DNA of 33,283 bases from Actinomadura opuntiae (GTDB lineage Bacteria; Actinomycetota; Actinomycetes; Streptosporangiales; Streptosporangiaceae), in contig NZ_JASNWF010000046.1 in NCBI RefSeq assembly GCF_030283205.1, positions 1-33,283 of the forward strand, given 5' to 3'. Below are positions 1-8,432 of the stretch, piece after piece (position 1 is the stretch's first letter; each line of letters begins with the position of its first letter). The notes beneath the pieces were generated by a model, which ran no database searches, was not told the DNA's origin, and was given only the letters and a program-made list of their open reading frames with translations. Position numbers and translations under genes: made by a program.

Positions 1-131
1 GCGCGGCCGGCGCCCGCCGCCGCCCGGCCGTGACCGGCGCCCGCGCCCGGCGCCCACGCCCGCGCCCGGGCCGGTAAGGTCGGTAGGCCAATGCCCGGCC
101 AGGGCCGCAACCACAGCGAACGGAAGCCCTC
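1..131. promoter_or_regulatory. GC-rich upstream region with short direct repeat and possible -10 box
   Basis: No coding region is evident here. A 13-bp direct repeat, CGCCCGCGCCCGG, occurs at 38-50 and 57-69 inside a low-complexity C/G tract. A GG-TAAGGT sequence with the hexamer at 75-80 fits a TAnnnT -10 element and would start a short leader for the gene at 132, but no -35 box was found. The end of an upstream gene outside the window could also contribute to the first bases. Confidence 0.3.
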
Positions 132-551
132 ATGCTCACTGGTGGACAGCTAGCAGGTCTCATCGTGGCCGTGTTCTGGGCTGTGCTCGTCGCGTTCGTC
201 GCGCTGACGCTGCTGCGGCTCGCCCGGCTGCTCGGCGAGGCCAGCAAGCTCGTGCGCGACCTCGGCGACCAGGCGGCCCCGCTGCTGGACGACATGACGA
301 CCACGGTGAAACGGGCCAACGAGCAGCTCGGCCGCACCGACGTCATCACCAAGCAGGTCGCCGGCGTCACGCAGAACGTCTCGGCCGTCACCACCGTGAT
401 GACCTCGGTGGTCGGCGGGCCGCTGGTGAAGGCCGCCGCCTTCTCCTACGGGGTGCGCAAGGCCCTGAGCAGCCGCGACGGGGACGGGCGGTCCGGCGCG
501 TCCGGCCGTCCGCAGCTCCCGGCCCGCTCCTCGGGGAAGGGGCGCAAGTGA
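132..551 (+). CDS. DUF948-type single-pass membrane protein
   Basis: Small protein of 139 residues with one N-terminal hydrophobic segment (about residues 5-28), then an amphipathic helical stretch with Val-Thr-rich repeats (about 35-95) and a basic Gly/Ser-rich tail. This matches DUF948-type proteins, whose function is unknown and which often sit near alaS in actinobacteria (family recall, not searched). The ATG at 132 is preceded by a weak GGAAG at 121-125. The stop overlaps the next gene by 4 nt (GTGA at 548-551), so the two are probably translated together. The topology suggests a short outside N-terminus and a cytoplasmic helical domain, which is inference. Confidence 0.75.
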   Translation: MLTGGQLAGLIVAVFWAVLVAFVALTLLRLARLLGEASKLVRDLGDQAAPLLDDMTTTVKRANEQLGRTDVITKQVAGVTQNVSAVTTVMTSVVGGPLVKAAAFSYGVRKALSSRDGDGRSGASGRPQLPARSSGKGRK

Positions 552-868
552 AGCGGCTCTTCTGGCTGTCGGTCGGCGCGGGCGCGGGCGTCTACGCCAC
601 GCACCGCGTCAAGCGCCGGGTCGAGCGGTTCGCGCGCCGCTGGTCCCCCGAGGGGGTCGCGGCGCGGGCGGTGTCGACCGGGCAGTCCGCCGGCGAGCGG
701 ATGAGGCTTTTCGCGGCGGACGTGCGTACCGAGATGCAGGCCCGCGAGGAGGAGCTGCGCGAGGCCGTCCGCATGGACCAGGCTCCGCCCGAGACCCCGG
801 GGCCCCGGCCCCGCCGGGTGCTGCGGGCGCGTTACACGATCATCGACGACGAGAAGGATGGCCACTGA
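548..868 (+). CDS. DUF6167-like small protein upstream of alaS
   Basis: 106 residues starting at a GTG that overlaps the preceding stop. The N-terminus has a short hydrophobic Gly/Ala-rich segment (about residues 4-18, possible membrane anchor) followed by a strongly basic helix (about 19-32), an acidic/basic helical region and a Pro-Arg-rich C-terminal part. It resembles the small DUF6167 proteins found between a DUF948 protein and alaS in actinomycetes. No catalytic motif is visible and the function is unknown. The stop ends 2 nt before the alaS ATG, so this is the third member of a tight DUF948-DUF6167-alaS unit. Confidence 0.65.
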   Translation: MKRLFWLSVGAGAGVYATHRVKRRVERFARRWSPEGVAARAVSTGQSAGERMRLFAADVRTEMQAREEELREAVRMDQAPPETPGPRPRRVLRARYTIIDDEKDGH

Positions 869-870
869 TC

Positions 871-3540
871 ATGGAGTCGGCAGAGGTGGCGCGCCGCTTC
901 CTGAAGTTCTTCGAGGAGCGCGGGCACACGGTGGTGCCCTCCGCCAGCCTGGTCGCCGAGGACCCGACCCTGCTGCTGGTGAACGCCGGCATGGTCCCGT
1001 TCAAGCCGTACTTCCTCGGCCAGCGCACCCCGCCGTCGCAGCGGATGACCAGCGCGCAGAAGTGCGTCCGGACGCCCGACATCGACGAGGTCGGCAAGAC
1101 CACCCGGCACGCCACGTTCTTCCAGATGCTGGGCAACTTCTCCATCGGGGACTACTTCAAGGAGCAGGCGATCCCGTTCGCCTGGGAGCTGCTGACCCGC
1201 TCGCGCGAGGACGGCGGCTTCGGCTTCCCCGAGGACAAGCTCTGGGTCACCGTCTTCCACGACGACGACGAGGCCCGCGACCTGTGGCACAACAAGGTCG
1301 GCGTCCCCCTCGACCGCATCCAGAAGCGCGGCATGGAGGACAACTTCTGGTCGATGGGCGTCCCCGGCCCCTGCGGCCCCTGCTCGGAGATCTACTACGA
1401 CCGCGGCCCCGAGTACGGGCGCGAGGGCGGCCCGGTCGCCGACGAGGACCGCTACCTCGAGGTGTGGAACCTCGTCTTCATGCAGTTCGAGCGGGGCCCG
1501 GGCAACAGCAAGACCGACTTCCCGATCCTCGGCGACCTGCCCGCCAAGAACATCGACACCGGCATGGGCCTGGAGCGCATGGCGGCGATCCTGCAGGGCG
1601 TCGACAACATCTACGAGACCGACACCCTGTGGCGCGTCCTCGACCGCGCCGCGAACCTGACCGGCTCCGCCTACGGCCGCGACCACCGCGCCGACGTGTC
1701 GCTGCGCGTCATCGCCGACCACGTCCGCAGCGGGACGATGATGGTCGCCGACGGCATCCGCCCCGGCAACGAGGGCCGCGGCTACGTGCTGCGCCGCATC
1801 CTGCGCCGCTCCATCCGCAACCTGCGGCTGCTCGGCGGCGAGGACGCCGGGCTGATGCACGAGCTGACCGCCGTCGCGATCGCCGCGATGGGCGAGCAGT
1901 ACCCCGAGCTGGTCCGCACCGCCGCCAACATCCACACGGTCATCGACGCCGAGGAGGAGTCCTTCCTCCAGACGCTGCGCACCGGCACCGCGATCTTCGA
2001 CACCGCGGTGGAGGAGACCCGGCGCTCGGGGAAGAGGACGCTGGCGGGCGACCAGGCGTTCAAGCTGCACGACACCTACGGCTTCCCGATCGACCTGACG
2101 CTGGAGATGGCCTCCGAGGCCGGCTTGCAGGTCGACGAGGACGGCTTCCGCCGGCTGATGAAGGAGCAGCGGGACCGCGCCAAGCAGGACGCCCGCGACA
2201 AGAAGACCGGCAACCTCGACGTGTCGGTCCTCGACGAGCTGCTCACCGGCGCCGGCGGCAAGGTCGACTTCATCGGCTACCACGACGTCACCGGCGACGC
2301 CCGGCTCGTCGGGCTGCTGGTCAACGGCGCCAACGCGCCCGCGGCCGGCGAGGGCGCCGAGGTCGAGGTCGTCCTGGACCGCACCCCGTTCTACGCCGAG
2401 GGCGGCGGCCAGCTCGCCGACCAGGGCGTCATCCGGCTCGGCAACGGCGCGGTCATCGACGTGCACGACGTGCAGTCGCCGCTGGCCGGCCTGATCGTGC
2501 ACCGCGGCCGGGTCCGCAGCGGCGAGGCGCAGGCCGGCGACTCCGCGCACGCCGAGATCGACCTGACCCGGCGCGCCGCGATCTCCCGCTCGCACACCGC
2601 GACCCACCTGGTGCACGCCGGGTTCCGGCGGGCGCTCGGCGAGTCCGCCGCGCAGGCCGGCTCGGAGAACTCGCCCGGCCGGTTCCGGTTCGACTTCACC
2701 GCCTCCGGCGCCGTCCCGCCGAGCGTGCTGCGCGACGTCGAGGACGAGGTCAACGAGGTCCTCATCGGGGACCTGGACGTGCGGGCGTTCCACACCTCCA
2801 TCGACGAGGCCCGTGCCATGGGCGCGCTGGCCCTGTTCGGCGAGAAGTACGGCGACGAGGTCCGCGTCGTGGAGGTCGGCGAGTACTCCCGCGAGCTGTG
2901 CGGCGGCACGCACGTCGCCCGGTCCGGGCAGCTCGGCCTGGTGAAGGTGCTGGGCGAGTCGTCGATCGGCGCGGGCGTGCGCCGCGTCGAGGCGCTCGTC
3001 GGCATCGACGCGTTCCGCTTCCTGGCGCGCGAGAGCGTGCTGGTCGCGCAGCTCGCCGAGCAGATGAAGGCGCGCAAGGAGGAACTGCCCGAGCGCATCT
3101 CCGGCGTCGTCGGCCGGCTCCGCGAGGCCGAGAAGGAGCTGGAGAAGCTGCGCTCGCAGCAGATCCTCGCCGTCGCCGGGTCCCTGGCCGACGGCGCGAA
3201 GGACGTGAACGGCATCGCGTTCGCGGGGCACCGCGCCCCCGCCGGCACCGGCGCCGACGACCTGCGCAAGCTCGCCGTGGACGTGCGCGGCCGGCTGAAG
3301 GCACGGCCCGCCGTCGTGATGGTCACGGGCGTCCCCAAGGACCGTCCCGTCGTGGTCGTCGCCGTCACCGAGGGCGCGCGCGAGCGCGGCCTGAAGGCCG
3401 GCGCGCTCGTCGGCCTGGCCGCCAAGGCGCTCGGCGGCGGGGGCGGCGGCAAGGACGACCTCGCGCAGGGCGGCGGCGCGAACCCCGCCGCGATCGACGA
3501 CGCGCTCGCCGCGGTCGAACGAGCCGTAGGGGCCGCGTGA
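871..3540 (+). CDS. alaS: Alanine--tRNA ligase
   Basis: 889 residues, full length for bacterial AlaRS. It activates alanine and charges tRNA-Ala in the cytoplasm, and removes mischarged serine or glycine. The class II catalytic core is at the N-terminus, with the typical start MESAEVARRFLKFFEERGH and a GNFSIGDYFK motif near residue 90. The editing domain keeps its four zinc ligands: H575 and H579 (HTATH) and C677 and H681 (CGGTH). The C-terminal DHHA1/C-Ala part has the Gly-rich GGGGGGKDD stretch near residue 855. The ATG at 871 was chosen because it starts the conserved N-terminus and an AAGGA lies at 854-858. Nothing looks truncated. Confidence 0.98.
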   Translation: MESAEVARRFLKFFEERGHTVVPSASLVAEDPTLLLVNAGMVPFKPYFLGQRTPPSQRMTSAQKCVRTPDIDEVGKTTRHATFFQMLGNFSIGDYFKEQAIPFAWELLTRSREDGGFGFPEDKLWVTVFHDDDEARDLWHNKVGVPLDRIQKRGMEDNFWSMGVPGPCGPCSEIYYDRGPEYGREGGPVADEDRYLEVWNLVFMQFERGPGNSKTDFPILGDLPAKNIDTGMGLERMAAILQGVDNIYETDTLWRVLDRAANLTGSAYGRDHRADVSLRVIADHVRSGTMMVADGIRPGNEGRGYVLRRILRRSIRNLRLLGGEDAGLMHELTAVAIAAMGEQYPELVRTAANIHTVIDAEEESFLQTLRTGTAIFDTAVEETRRSGKRTLAGDQAFKLHDTYGFPIDLTLEMASEAGLQVDEDGFRRLMKEQRDRAKQDARDKKTGNLDVSVLDELLTGAGGKVDFIGYHDVTGDARLVGLLVNGANAPAAGEGAEVEVVLDRTPFYAEGGGQLADQGVIRLGNGAVIDVHDVQSPLAGLIVHRGRVRSGEAQAGDSAHAEIDLTRRAAISRSHTATHLVHAGFRRALGESAAQAGSENSPGRFRFDFTASGAVPPSVLRDVEDEVNEVLIGDLDVRAFHTSIDEARAMGALALFGEKYGDEVRVVEVGEYSRELCGGTHVARSGQLGLVKVLGESSIGAGVRRVEALVGIDAFRFLARESVLVAQLAEQMKARKEELPERISGVVGRLREAEKELEKLRSQQILAVAGSLADGAKDVNGIAFAGHRAPAGTGADDLRKLAVDVRGRLKARPAVVMVTGVPKDRPVVVVAVTEGARERGLKAGALVGLAAKALGGGGGGKDDLAQGGGANPAAIDDALAAVERAVGAA

Positions 3541-3570
3541 GCCCCGCCGGCGGGTAAGGAGCGGCGTGCG

Positions 3571-4029
3571 ATGAGGCAGGGCGTGCGGCTCGGCGTGGAC
3601 GTCGGGAGCGTCCGGGTGGGCGTCGCCCGGTGCGATCCCGGCGGCATCCTCGCCTCGCCGCTGGAGACGGTGAAGAGCGGCAGGGGCGACATCGACCGGC
3701 TCGTGGAGCTCGTCGCCGAGCACGAGGCGATCGAGGTCGTCGTCGGGCTGCCGACGTCGCTGTCGGGCCGGGAGGGCCCGGCGGCGCAGTCGGCGCGCAG
3801 GTTCGCCGCGAGGCTGGCCGACCGCCTCCCCCCGGAGGCGGTGCGGCTCTACGACGAGCGGCTCACCACCGTCACGGCCGAGAGCGGCCTGCGGGCCGGG
3901 GGAGTGCGGGGGCAGGCGCGCCGCAAGGTCGTCGACCAGGCGGCCGCGGCGGTCCTGCTTCAAGCGGCCCTGGACGGGGAACGGTTGACGGGGCGCCCCC
4001 CAGGCGAGATCGTCCGGGGGAGCTCATGA
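3571..4029 (+). CDS. ruvX: RuvX/YqgF family Holliday junction resolvase-like RNase H-fold protein
   Basis: 152 residues with the YqgF fold: first acidic strand LGVDVGSVRVGVA (residues 7-19), VVGLPTSLSG (about 57-66), YDERLTT (about 91-97) and a late VVDQAAAAVLLQ helix that carries the third acidic residue. The family (also called YqgF) has been linked to Holliday junction resolution and to pre-16S rRNA 5' end maturation; which role applies here cannot be read from the sequence. The ATG at 3571 follows alaS by 30 nt with AAGGAG at 3556-3561. The stop overlaps the mltG start by 4 nt (ATGA at 4026-4029), as in many actinobacterial alaS-ruvX-mltG-aroE strings. Confidence 0.93.
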   Translation: MRQGVRLGVDVGSVRVGVARCDPGGILASPLETVKSGRGDIDRLVELVAEHEAIEVVVGLPTSLSGREGPAAQSARRFAARLADRLPPEAVRLYDERLTTVTAESGLRAGGVRGQARRKVVDQAAAAVLLQAALDGERLTGRPPGEIVRGSS

Positions 4030-5195
4030 ACGATTTGAACCTTTTCTCCGATCCGTACGACGATCCGTACGGTGCGGAGCAGCCGCAGGAACCGCCGAGC
4101 AGGCGGGACCGGCGGCGCGCCCGCAAGCGGCAGAAGCGCCGCCGCCGCAGCGGCCGCGCCGCGTTCCTGTTCGCGCTGGCGTTCATCGTCGCGGTGTTCG
4201 GCACCGCGGGCGTGTTCGGCGCCGCGATCCTGGACAACCGGCTGCACCCGCCGGACTACTCCGGCTCGGGCTCCGGCACGGTCACGGTCCAGGTGAAGGA
4301 CGGCGCGAGCGGCGCGGTGATCGCGGCGACGCTGCAGGAGCACCACGTGGTGAAGAGCACCCGGGCCTTCGTCAAGGTCTACAACGGTGAGACCCGCGCC
4401 TCCAGCATCCAGCCGGGCTTCTACCAGATGCGCCGGGAGATGTCGTCGAAGGCGGCGATGGCGCTGCTGCTGGACCCGAAGTCGCGGGCCGGCAACCAGA
4501 TCACCATTCCCGAGGGCCGCCGCGCCCAGGAGATCTTCGAGCAGCTGTCGAAGAAGACCGGCATCCCCGTGCGGGACTTCCAGACGGCGGCCAAGGACGG
4601 GCGGGCGCTCGGCCTGCCGTCGTACGCCAAGGGCAGGGTGGAGGGGTACCTGTACCCCGGCCGCTACGACCTCGACCCGAACGGCTCGGCGCAGCAGATC
4701 CTCAAGAGCATGGTCGGCCAGTTCACCAAGGCCGCCGCCGACGCCGATCTCGAGGCCAAGGCCAAGGACGTCAAGCTCGACCCCGGCCAGGTGGTGACGT
4801 TCGCGAGCCTGCTGCAGGCCGAGGCCGGCAAGCCCAGCGACATGCCCAAGATCTCGCGGGTGATCTACAACCGGTTCGCCCAGGGCATGCCGCTGCAGTT
4901 CGACACGACGGTGCTGTACGCGTTGAAGGAGCGGAGGCTGACGGTCACCAACCAGGACCTGAAGGTCAACTCGCCCTACAACACCTACCTCCACAAGGGG
5001 CTGCCGCCCGGGCCGATCAGCAACCCGAGCGAGGAGGCGATCGAGGCGGCGCTGAACCCCAAGGACGGGCCCTGGCTGTACTTCATCGCCACCGACCCGA
5101 CGCACAAGATCACCAAGTTCGCCACGACGGCGTCGGAGTTCCAGAAGTACAAGCAAGAGTTCGAGGCCTGGCAGAAGCAGCACCCGGGCAGCTGA
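4026..5195 (+). CDS. mltG: Endolytic murein transglycosylase MltG (YceG-like)
   Basis: 389 residues. MltG cleaves nascent glycan strands and is proposed to end peptidoglycan polymerisation. A cytoplasmic, very Arg/Lys-rich N-terminus (about 24-43) precedes one membrane segment (about 46-69), followed by the extracytoplasmic YceG domain. The catalytic Glu is most likely E266 in LLQAEAG. The downstream signatures RVIYNRF, LQFDTTVLYAL and YNTYLHKGLPPGPISNP are all present. The ATG at 4026 overlaps the ruvX stop and has GGGGGAG just upstream at 4016-4022. The hydrophilic N-terminal extension before the membrane anchor is typical of actinobacterial members. A hairpin at 5208-5239 follows the stop. 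Confidence 0.95.
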   Translation: MNDLNLFSDPYDDPYGAEQPQEPPSRRDRRRARKRQKRRRRSGRAAFLFALAFIVAVFGTAGVFGAAILDNRLHPPDYSGSGSGTVTVQVKDGASGAVIAATLQEHHVVKSTRAFVKVYNGETRASSIQPGFYQMRREMSSKAAMALLLDPKSRAGNQITIPEGRRAQEIFEQLSKKTGIPVRDFQTAAKDGRALGLPSYAKGRVEGYLYPGRYDLDPNGSAQQILKSMVGQFTKAAADADLEAKAKDVKLDPGQVVTFASLLQAEAGKPSDMPKISRVIYNRFAQGMPLQFDTTVLYALKERRLTVTNQDLKVNSPYNTYLHKGLPPGPISNPSEEAIEAALNPKDGPWLYFIATDPTHKITKFATTASEFQKYKQEFEAWQKQHPGS

Positions 5196-5207
5196 CGCGG
5201 AGACGGC

Positions 5208-5239
5208 GGCCGGCGCGGCGGGGTCCCCGCCCGCCGGCC
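5208..5239 (+). terminator. GC-rich hairpin between mltG and aroE
   Basis: GGCCGGCG (5208-5215) pairs with CGCCGGCC (5232-5239), and GGCGG (5217-5221) with CCGCC (5227-5231), leaving one bulged C and a 5-nt loop. There is no T tract, so it may only slow transcription or protect the upstream mRNA 3' end. Confidence 0.4.
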
Positions 5240-5284
5240 CGTTCTGCCGCAGCGGTGCCGAACGCGAGAAGGAGAGCGGAGAAC

Positions 5285-6127
5285 GTGGAGGACGTGCGGC
5301 GGGCCGCCGTGCTGGGGTCGCCGATCGCGCATTCGCTGTCGCCGGTGCTGCACCGGGCGGCGTACGCGGCGATGGGGCTGGACACCTGGCGCTACGACGC
5401 CGTCGAGTGCGGCGAGGACGGCCTGGCCCCGCTGCTGGACGGCCTCGGCCCCGAATGGGCGGGCCTGTCGCTGACCATGCCGCTCAAGCGGGTCGCGCTG
5501 AAGCTCGCCGACTCGGTGTCCGACCTCGCCGAACGGGTCGGCGGCGCCAACACCCTCGTCTTCCGCGACGGGCGCCGGCACGCCGACAACACCGACGTGC
5601 ACGGCATCGTCACCGCGCTCACCGAAGCGGGCCTCGGCTCGCCCGGCACCGCCCTGGTGCTGGGCGGCGGCGCCACCGCCGCGTCGGCGCTGGCCGCCCT
5701 CGCCGAACTGGGCCTGGACGCGGCGGTCCTCGCGGTGCGCAACCCCGACCGTGCCGCGGAGGCGGCCGAGGTCGGCGAGCGCTGCGGGCTGCCGGTGCGG
5801 GTCGTCACCCTCGACCAGGTCGGCGACCACCTGCCCGCCGGGCTGGTGGTGTCGACGCTGCCGGGACGGGCCGCCGACGCTTTCGCCGGTCCCGTCGCCG
5901 CGTCCGGCGCGGCGCTGTTCGACGTGGTCTACGCGCCGTGGCCCACCGCGCTCGCCGCGACGGTCGAGCGCGCCGGCGGGACGGTCGTCGGCGGCTTCGC
6001 GATGCTGCTGCACCAGGCCGTCCGGCAGGTCGAGCTGATGACCGGCCGCGGCGGCGTGCCGGTCGCGGCGATGCGCGCGGCCGGCGAGGCCGAACTGGCC
6101 CGCCGCGCCGCCGCCTCCGCCGGCTAG
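5285..6127 (+). CDS. aroE: Shikimate dehydrogenase (NADP+)
   Basis: 280 residues. It reduces 3-dehydroshikimate to shikimate in aromatic amino acid synthesis. The substrate domain has SLSPVLH near residue 18, the catalytic lysine K68 (TMPLKR) and the catalytic aspartate D104 in DNTDVHG. The nucleotide domain has the Gly-rich loop GGGATAASA near residue 128, then VSTLPGR, DVVYAPWPT and the closing GGFAMLLHQAVRQVELMTG region. The GTG at 5285 is preferred over the in-frame GTG at 5255 because AAGGAG at 5269-5274 is 10 nt upstream and the protein then begins MEDVRRAAVLGSPIAHSLSP. The gene ends convergently, 26 bp from the next minus-strand gene; no further aro gene follows. Confidence 0.94.
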   Translation: MEDVRRAAVLGSPIAHSLSPVLHRAAYAAMGLDTWRYDAVECGEDGLAPLLDGLGPEWAGLSLTMPLKRVALKLADSVSDLAERVGGANTLVFRDGRRHADNTDVHGIVTALTEAGLGSPGTALVLGGGATAASALAALAELGLDAAVLAVRNPDRAAEAAEVGERCGLPVRVVTLDQVGDHLPAGLVVSTLPGRAADAFAGPVAASGAALFDVVYAPWPTALAATVERAGGTVVGGFAMLLHQAVRQVELMTGRGGVPVAAMRAAGEAELARRAAASAG

Positions 6128-6134
6128 CACGCCG

Positions 6135-6164
6135 CCGGTCAGGACGCGGCCGGTCAGGACGCGG
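6135..6164. repeat. Perfect 15-bp tandem duplication at a stop codon
   Basis: CCGGTCAGGACGCGG occurs twice back to back (6135-6149, 6150-6164). Read on the minus strand, the duplication repeats the last codons and TGA stop of the gene at 6154-7530, giving a second in-frame Ala-Ala-Ser-stop just after the first. It lies in the 26-bp convergent gap with aroE and its first copy reaches to 7 bp from the aroE stop. Confidence 0.9.
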
Positions 6165-7530
6165 CCGGGGGCGGGCCGCGCGGCGTCCGCCGCCGCTTCA
6201 GCGACTCGTCCACGCTGGCCAGCACGATCGGCACGATCACGCTCAGCCAGAAGTCGCGCCATCCCCACGCGCCGAGCGTGACGCCGAACGCGCTGGTGAA
6301 GCAGACGAAGCCGAGCACGAGCGCCGACCAGTGCCGCCGCACCAGCGCCACCGGGTCGGCGCGCCGGCGGTGCGGCAGCAGCGCCGCCAGCGGCCGCTCC
6401 CGCGCGTGGGCGCGCTGCACGACCGTCGCGTCCGGGAACCAGTGCAGGACGTCCGCGGTCCCCGCGAGCGGGACGCGGGTGAGCGCGATCAGCGTCTCCA
6501 GCCGCCACCACAGCGTCCACAGCGACGCGCGGCCGCCGGGCTGGCCGTTGCGGCGCGGATCGGCGACCTCGCCGCGCACCAGCGTCCGGAACGCGCGGGC
6601 GACCGTCGGGCCGTGCGGGCCGCGCGGGTCCCGCAGCAGCGCCGTCAGCGCGATCGGCAGGCCGTAGTGCCACAGGGCGAGCCGCCACACCGGCCGCGAC
6701 CCGGCGCCGTGCGGGGACACCTCGTAGGTCTCGATCCAGGTGTGGTCGTCGTCGGGATCGAGGTGGGCGAGCAGCCAGTCGTAGGCGTCCAGCAGCCGCT
6801 CGGTCCGCAGGCCCGGCCGCGCCTCCGCCAGCGTCACCAGCACGAACGCGGTGTGGGTGACGGTCGGTGCGGCCGCCCGCACCGGTCCCCACGCGGGCCG
6901 GTGCGCCGTCCGGCCTGCGGTCAGCCATTCCACTCCCCGGTCCACCGCCGGGTCGTACGGGTTGAGCTGGGCGAGCGCGCGCAGCGCCAGGCACGTCTGC
7001 CATACCCGGGACGCGGACCCGTACAGCGAGCCCCAGCCGCCGTCGGGATTCTGGTTGCGCAGCAGCCACCGGTAGGCGCGCCGCAGGTGCGGGGCGTCCT
7101 CGCGCAGGTCGCAGCGGGCGCGGGCGAGGAACCGCGCGATCCACCCGGTCGCCTCGACGACCGGCATCCCGAGACTGGTGCGGGTCGCCCAGCCGCCGTC
7201 GCGCAGCGCGTCGGCCGACGCGACCTGCCGTTCGGCCAGGAACGCCAGGCCCTCGTCGAAGTACTCGAACGGGCGGCCCGCCTCCACGAACGCCAGCAGC
7301 CCGAGCGCCGTCGCGGTCGTGCCCGGCTCGGGGCTCGCCAGCTCGTGGTACCAGCCGCCGCCGGTGCCGGGCGCGGGCGCGTAGGTGTCGCGCAGGACGT
7401 CGAGGGACTCGTTCAGCCGGGTCTGCAGCACGGCCATGTCGATGACCGGGGCGGCGACGGCGCGGGAGGACGCGGTGGCGGGAGCGGCGGCGCGGGGGGC
7501 CTGGGCGGGGAGCGGCGGGGTCTGGTTCAC
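6154..7530 (-). CDS. Prenyltransferase/squalene-cyclase-repeat protein with C-terminal membrane segments
   Basis: 458 residues. After a 30-residue Ala/Pro-rich N-terminus there are repeated helical units with aromatic/glycine turns: GTGGGWY (about 55-61), DGGWATR (111-117) and QNPDGGWG (160-167), with helix cores such as TATALGLLAF, VWQTCLALRAL and THTAFVLVTLA. This is the alpha/alpha-barrel pattern of prenyltransferase and squalene-hopene-cyclase repeats. Residues about 401-421 and 426-440 are hydrophobic and probably anchor it in the membrane. A DPDDD string at 258-262 resembles the class II cyclase DxDD motif but the surrounding residues do not match, so cyclase activity is not claimed. 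The GTG start has AGAAGG about 9 nt upstream. It is divergent from the HIT-like gene and may act with it; the substrate is unknown. Confidence 0.72.
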   Translation of the reverse strand: MNQTPPLPAQAPRAAAPATASSRAVAAPVIDMAVLQTRLNESLDVLRDTYAPAPGTGGGWYHELASPEPGTTATALGLLAFVEAGRPFEYFDEGLAFLAERQVASADALRDGGWATRTSLGMPVVEATGWIARFLARARCDLREDAPHLRRAYRWLLRNQNPDGGWGSLYGSASRVWQTCLALRALAQLNPYDPAVDRGVEWLTAGRTAHRPAWGPVRAAAPTVTHTAFVLVTLAEARPGLRTERLLDAYDWLLAHLDPDDDHTWIETYEVSPHGAGSRPVWRLALWHYGLPIALTALLRDPRGPHGPTVARAFRTLVRGEVADPRRNGQPGGRASLWTLWWRLETLIALTRVPLAGTADVLHWFPDATVVQRAHARERPLAALLPHRRRADPVALVRRHWSALVLGFVCFTSAFGVTLGAWGWRDFWLSVIVPIVLASVDESLKRRRTPRGPPPAAS

Positions 7531-7589
7531 GATGGTGCCTTCTGTCCCTTATGTGCCCATTAGGTCATGCTTTGTACCTCACGGGTTCC
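7531..7589. promoter_or_regulatory. Divergent promoter region between prenyltransferase-like and HIT-like genes
   Basis: This 59-bp gap is less GC-rich than its surroundings (TTATGTGCCCATTAGGTCATG core) and must hold the start signals for both divergent genes. No confident -35/-10 pair could be set. The plus-strand gene has no clear Shine-Dalgarno sequence, so a leaderless mRNA is possible. Confidence 0.35.
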
Positions 7590-8432
7590 ATGTCTGTATC
7601 CGTCGCCGTACAGATCGCCGGCGCGGGCCGCCGGGCACGCTGGAAGGCGACCGTCCGTGCGACCGTGGTGCTGGAGGAGGCGTTGGCCGAGCCATCGGTG
7701 CAGCCCGGCCGCGAGTGCGTGCTGTGCCCGCCCCTCCGGTACCGGGTCAACGCCATGGCCGACCTGCCGGGCGAGGCGTCCGTCATCGCGCGGGACCGCG
7801 ACTTCCTGCTGATGCCCGACGTCGCGCCGCTCGCCGACGGGCACCTCCTCCTCGTCACGCGGCGGCACCACCAGTGCGCGGGCGACTTCGGCGAACCGCT
7901 GTGGGATCGCGCGCTGCGCTGGCGCGACCACGTCGCCCACCTCTACCGGCGGGCCTACGGCACCGGCGAACTGCTGCTGTTCGAGCACGGGCCCGCGCTG
8001 TCACAGGGCGGCGGCGCGTGCATCGACCACGCGCACTGGCACTTCCTCCCGGGCGTCCACGGGATCCGCACCGTGGTGGAGGGACGCGGCCTGCCGGGGA
8101 CGCCCGCCGGGTACGCGGCCCTGCGGGCGCGCTTCCGGACGGGCCACTCCTACCTCCTCATTGACGAACAGGGGACGTCGACCGTCCATCCCGGCGACGG
8201 AGTGCGCGGCCAGTTCCTGCGCTGGGCCGTCACCGTCGCCCTGCACGGGGAAACTGCAAGCAACGCGGTGCCCGCCATGGCCTGGCGCTGGCAGGAGACG
8301 TTCGGGCTCCCCGAGAGCCGCGGGCGGTTCCTGCGCACGGTGCGCGAGCTGCACCGCGCGGAGGCCGCCCTCGACGGCCCGTCGGCCTCCGGCGGCCGGG
8401 ACGACGATCAGCGCGACGACAGCCACCAGTAG
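7590..8432 (+). CDS. HIT-like domain protein
   Basis: 280 residues from the ATG at 7590. The HIT signature is H147-A-H149-W-H151 followed by FLPG; in this superfamily such histidines carry out nucleotidyl transfer or hydrolysis of nucleoside-phosphate conjugates. A C43-x2-C46 pair near the N-terminus could bind zinc as in other HIT/GalT-like proteins. Strands such as DFLLMPDVAPLADGHLLLV fit the HIT fold. The C-terminal 100 residues are not recognisable. Start is uncertain: 7551 (ATG), 7590 (ATG) and 7665/7668 (GTG) are all in frame, none with a good ribosome site, and codon use before about 7640 is atypical. The 3' end overlaps the convergent PfkB-like gene by 25 bp. Confidence 0.75.
   Translation: MSVSVAVQIAGAGRRARWKATVRATVVLEEALAEPSVQPGRECVLCPPLRYRVNAMADLPGEASVIARDRDFLLMPDVAPLADGHLLLVTRRHHQCAGDFGEPLWDRALRWRDHVAHLYRRAYGTGELLLFEHGPALSQGGGACIDHAHWHFLPGVHGIRTVVEGRGLPGTPAGYAALRARFRTGHSYLLIDEQGTSTVHPGDGVRGQFLRWAVTVALHGETASNAVPAMAWRWQETFGLPESRGRFLRTVRELHRAEAALDGPSASGGRDDDQRDDSHQ

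Noticed and set aside
832..3963. Very long open frame (1043 codons) on the minus strand opposite alaS and ruvX
   Set aside because: It is a shadow of strongly GC3-biased genes: composition is Arg/Ala/Gly/Val-rich without motifs, and alaS on the other strand is complete and conserved. The same applies to the 948-codon minus frame at 25624-28470.
6745..6759. DPDDD string in the prenyltransferase-repeat protein as a squalene-hopene-cyclase DxDD catalytic motif
   Set aside because: The flanking residues do not match the cyclase DxDDTA context and the protein is shorter than true cyclases, so no catalytic claim is made.
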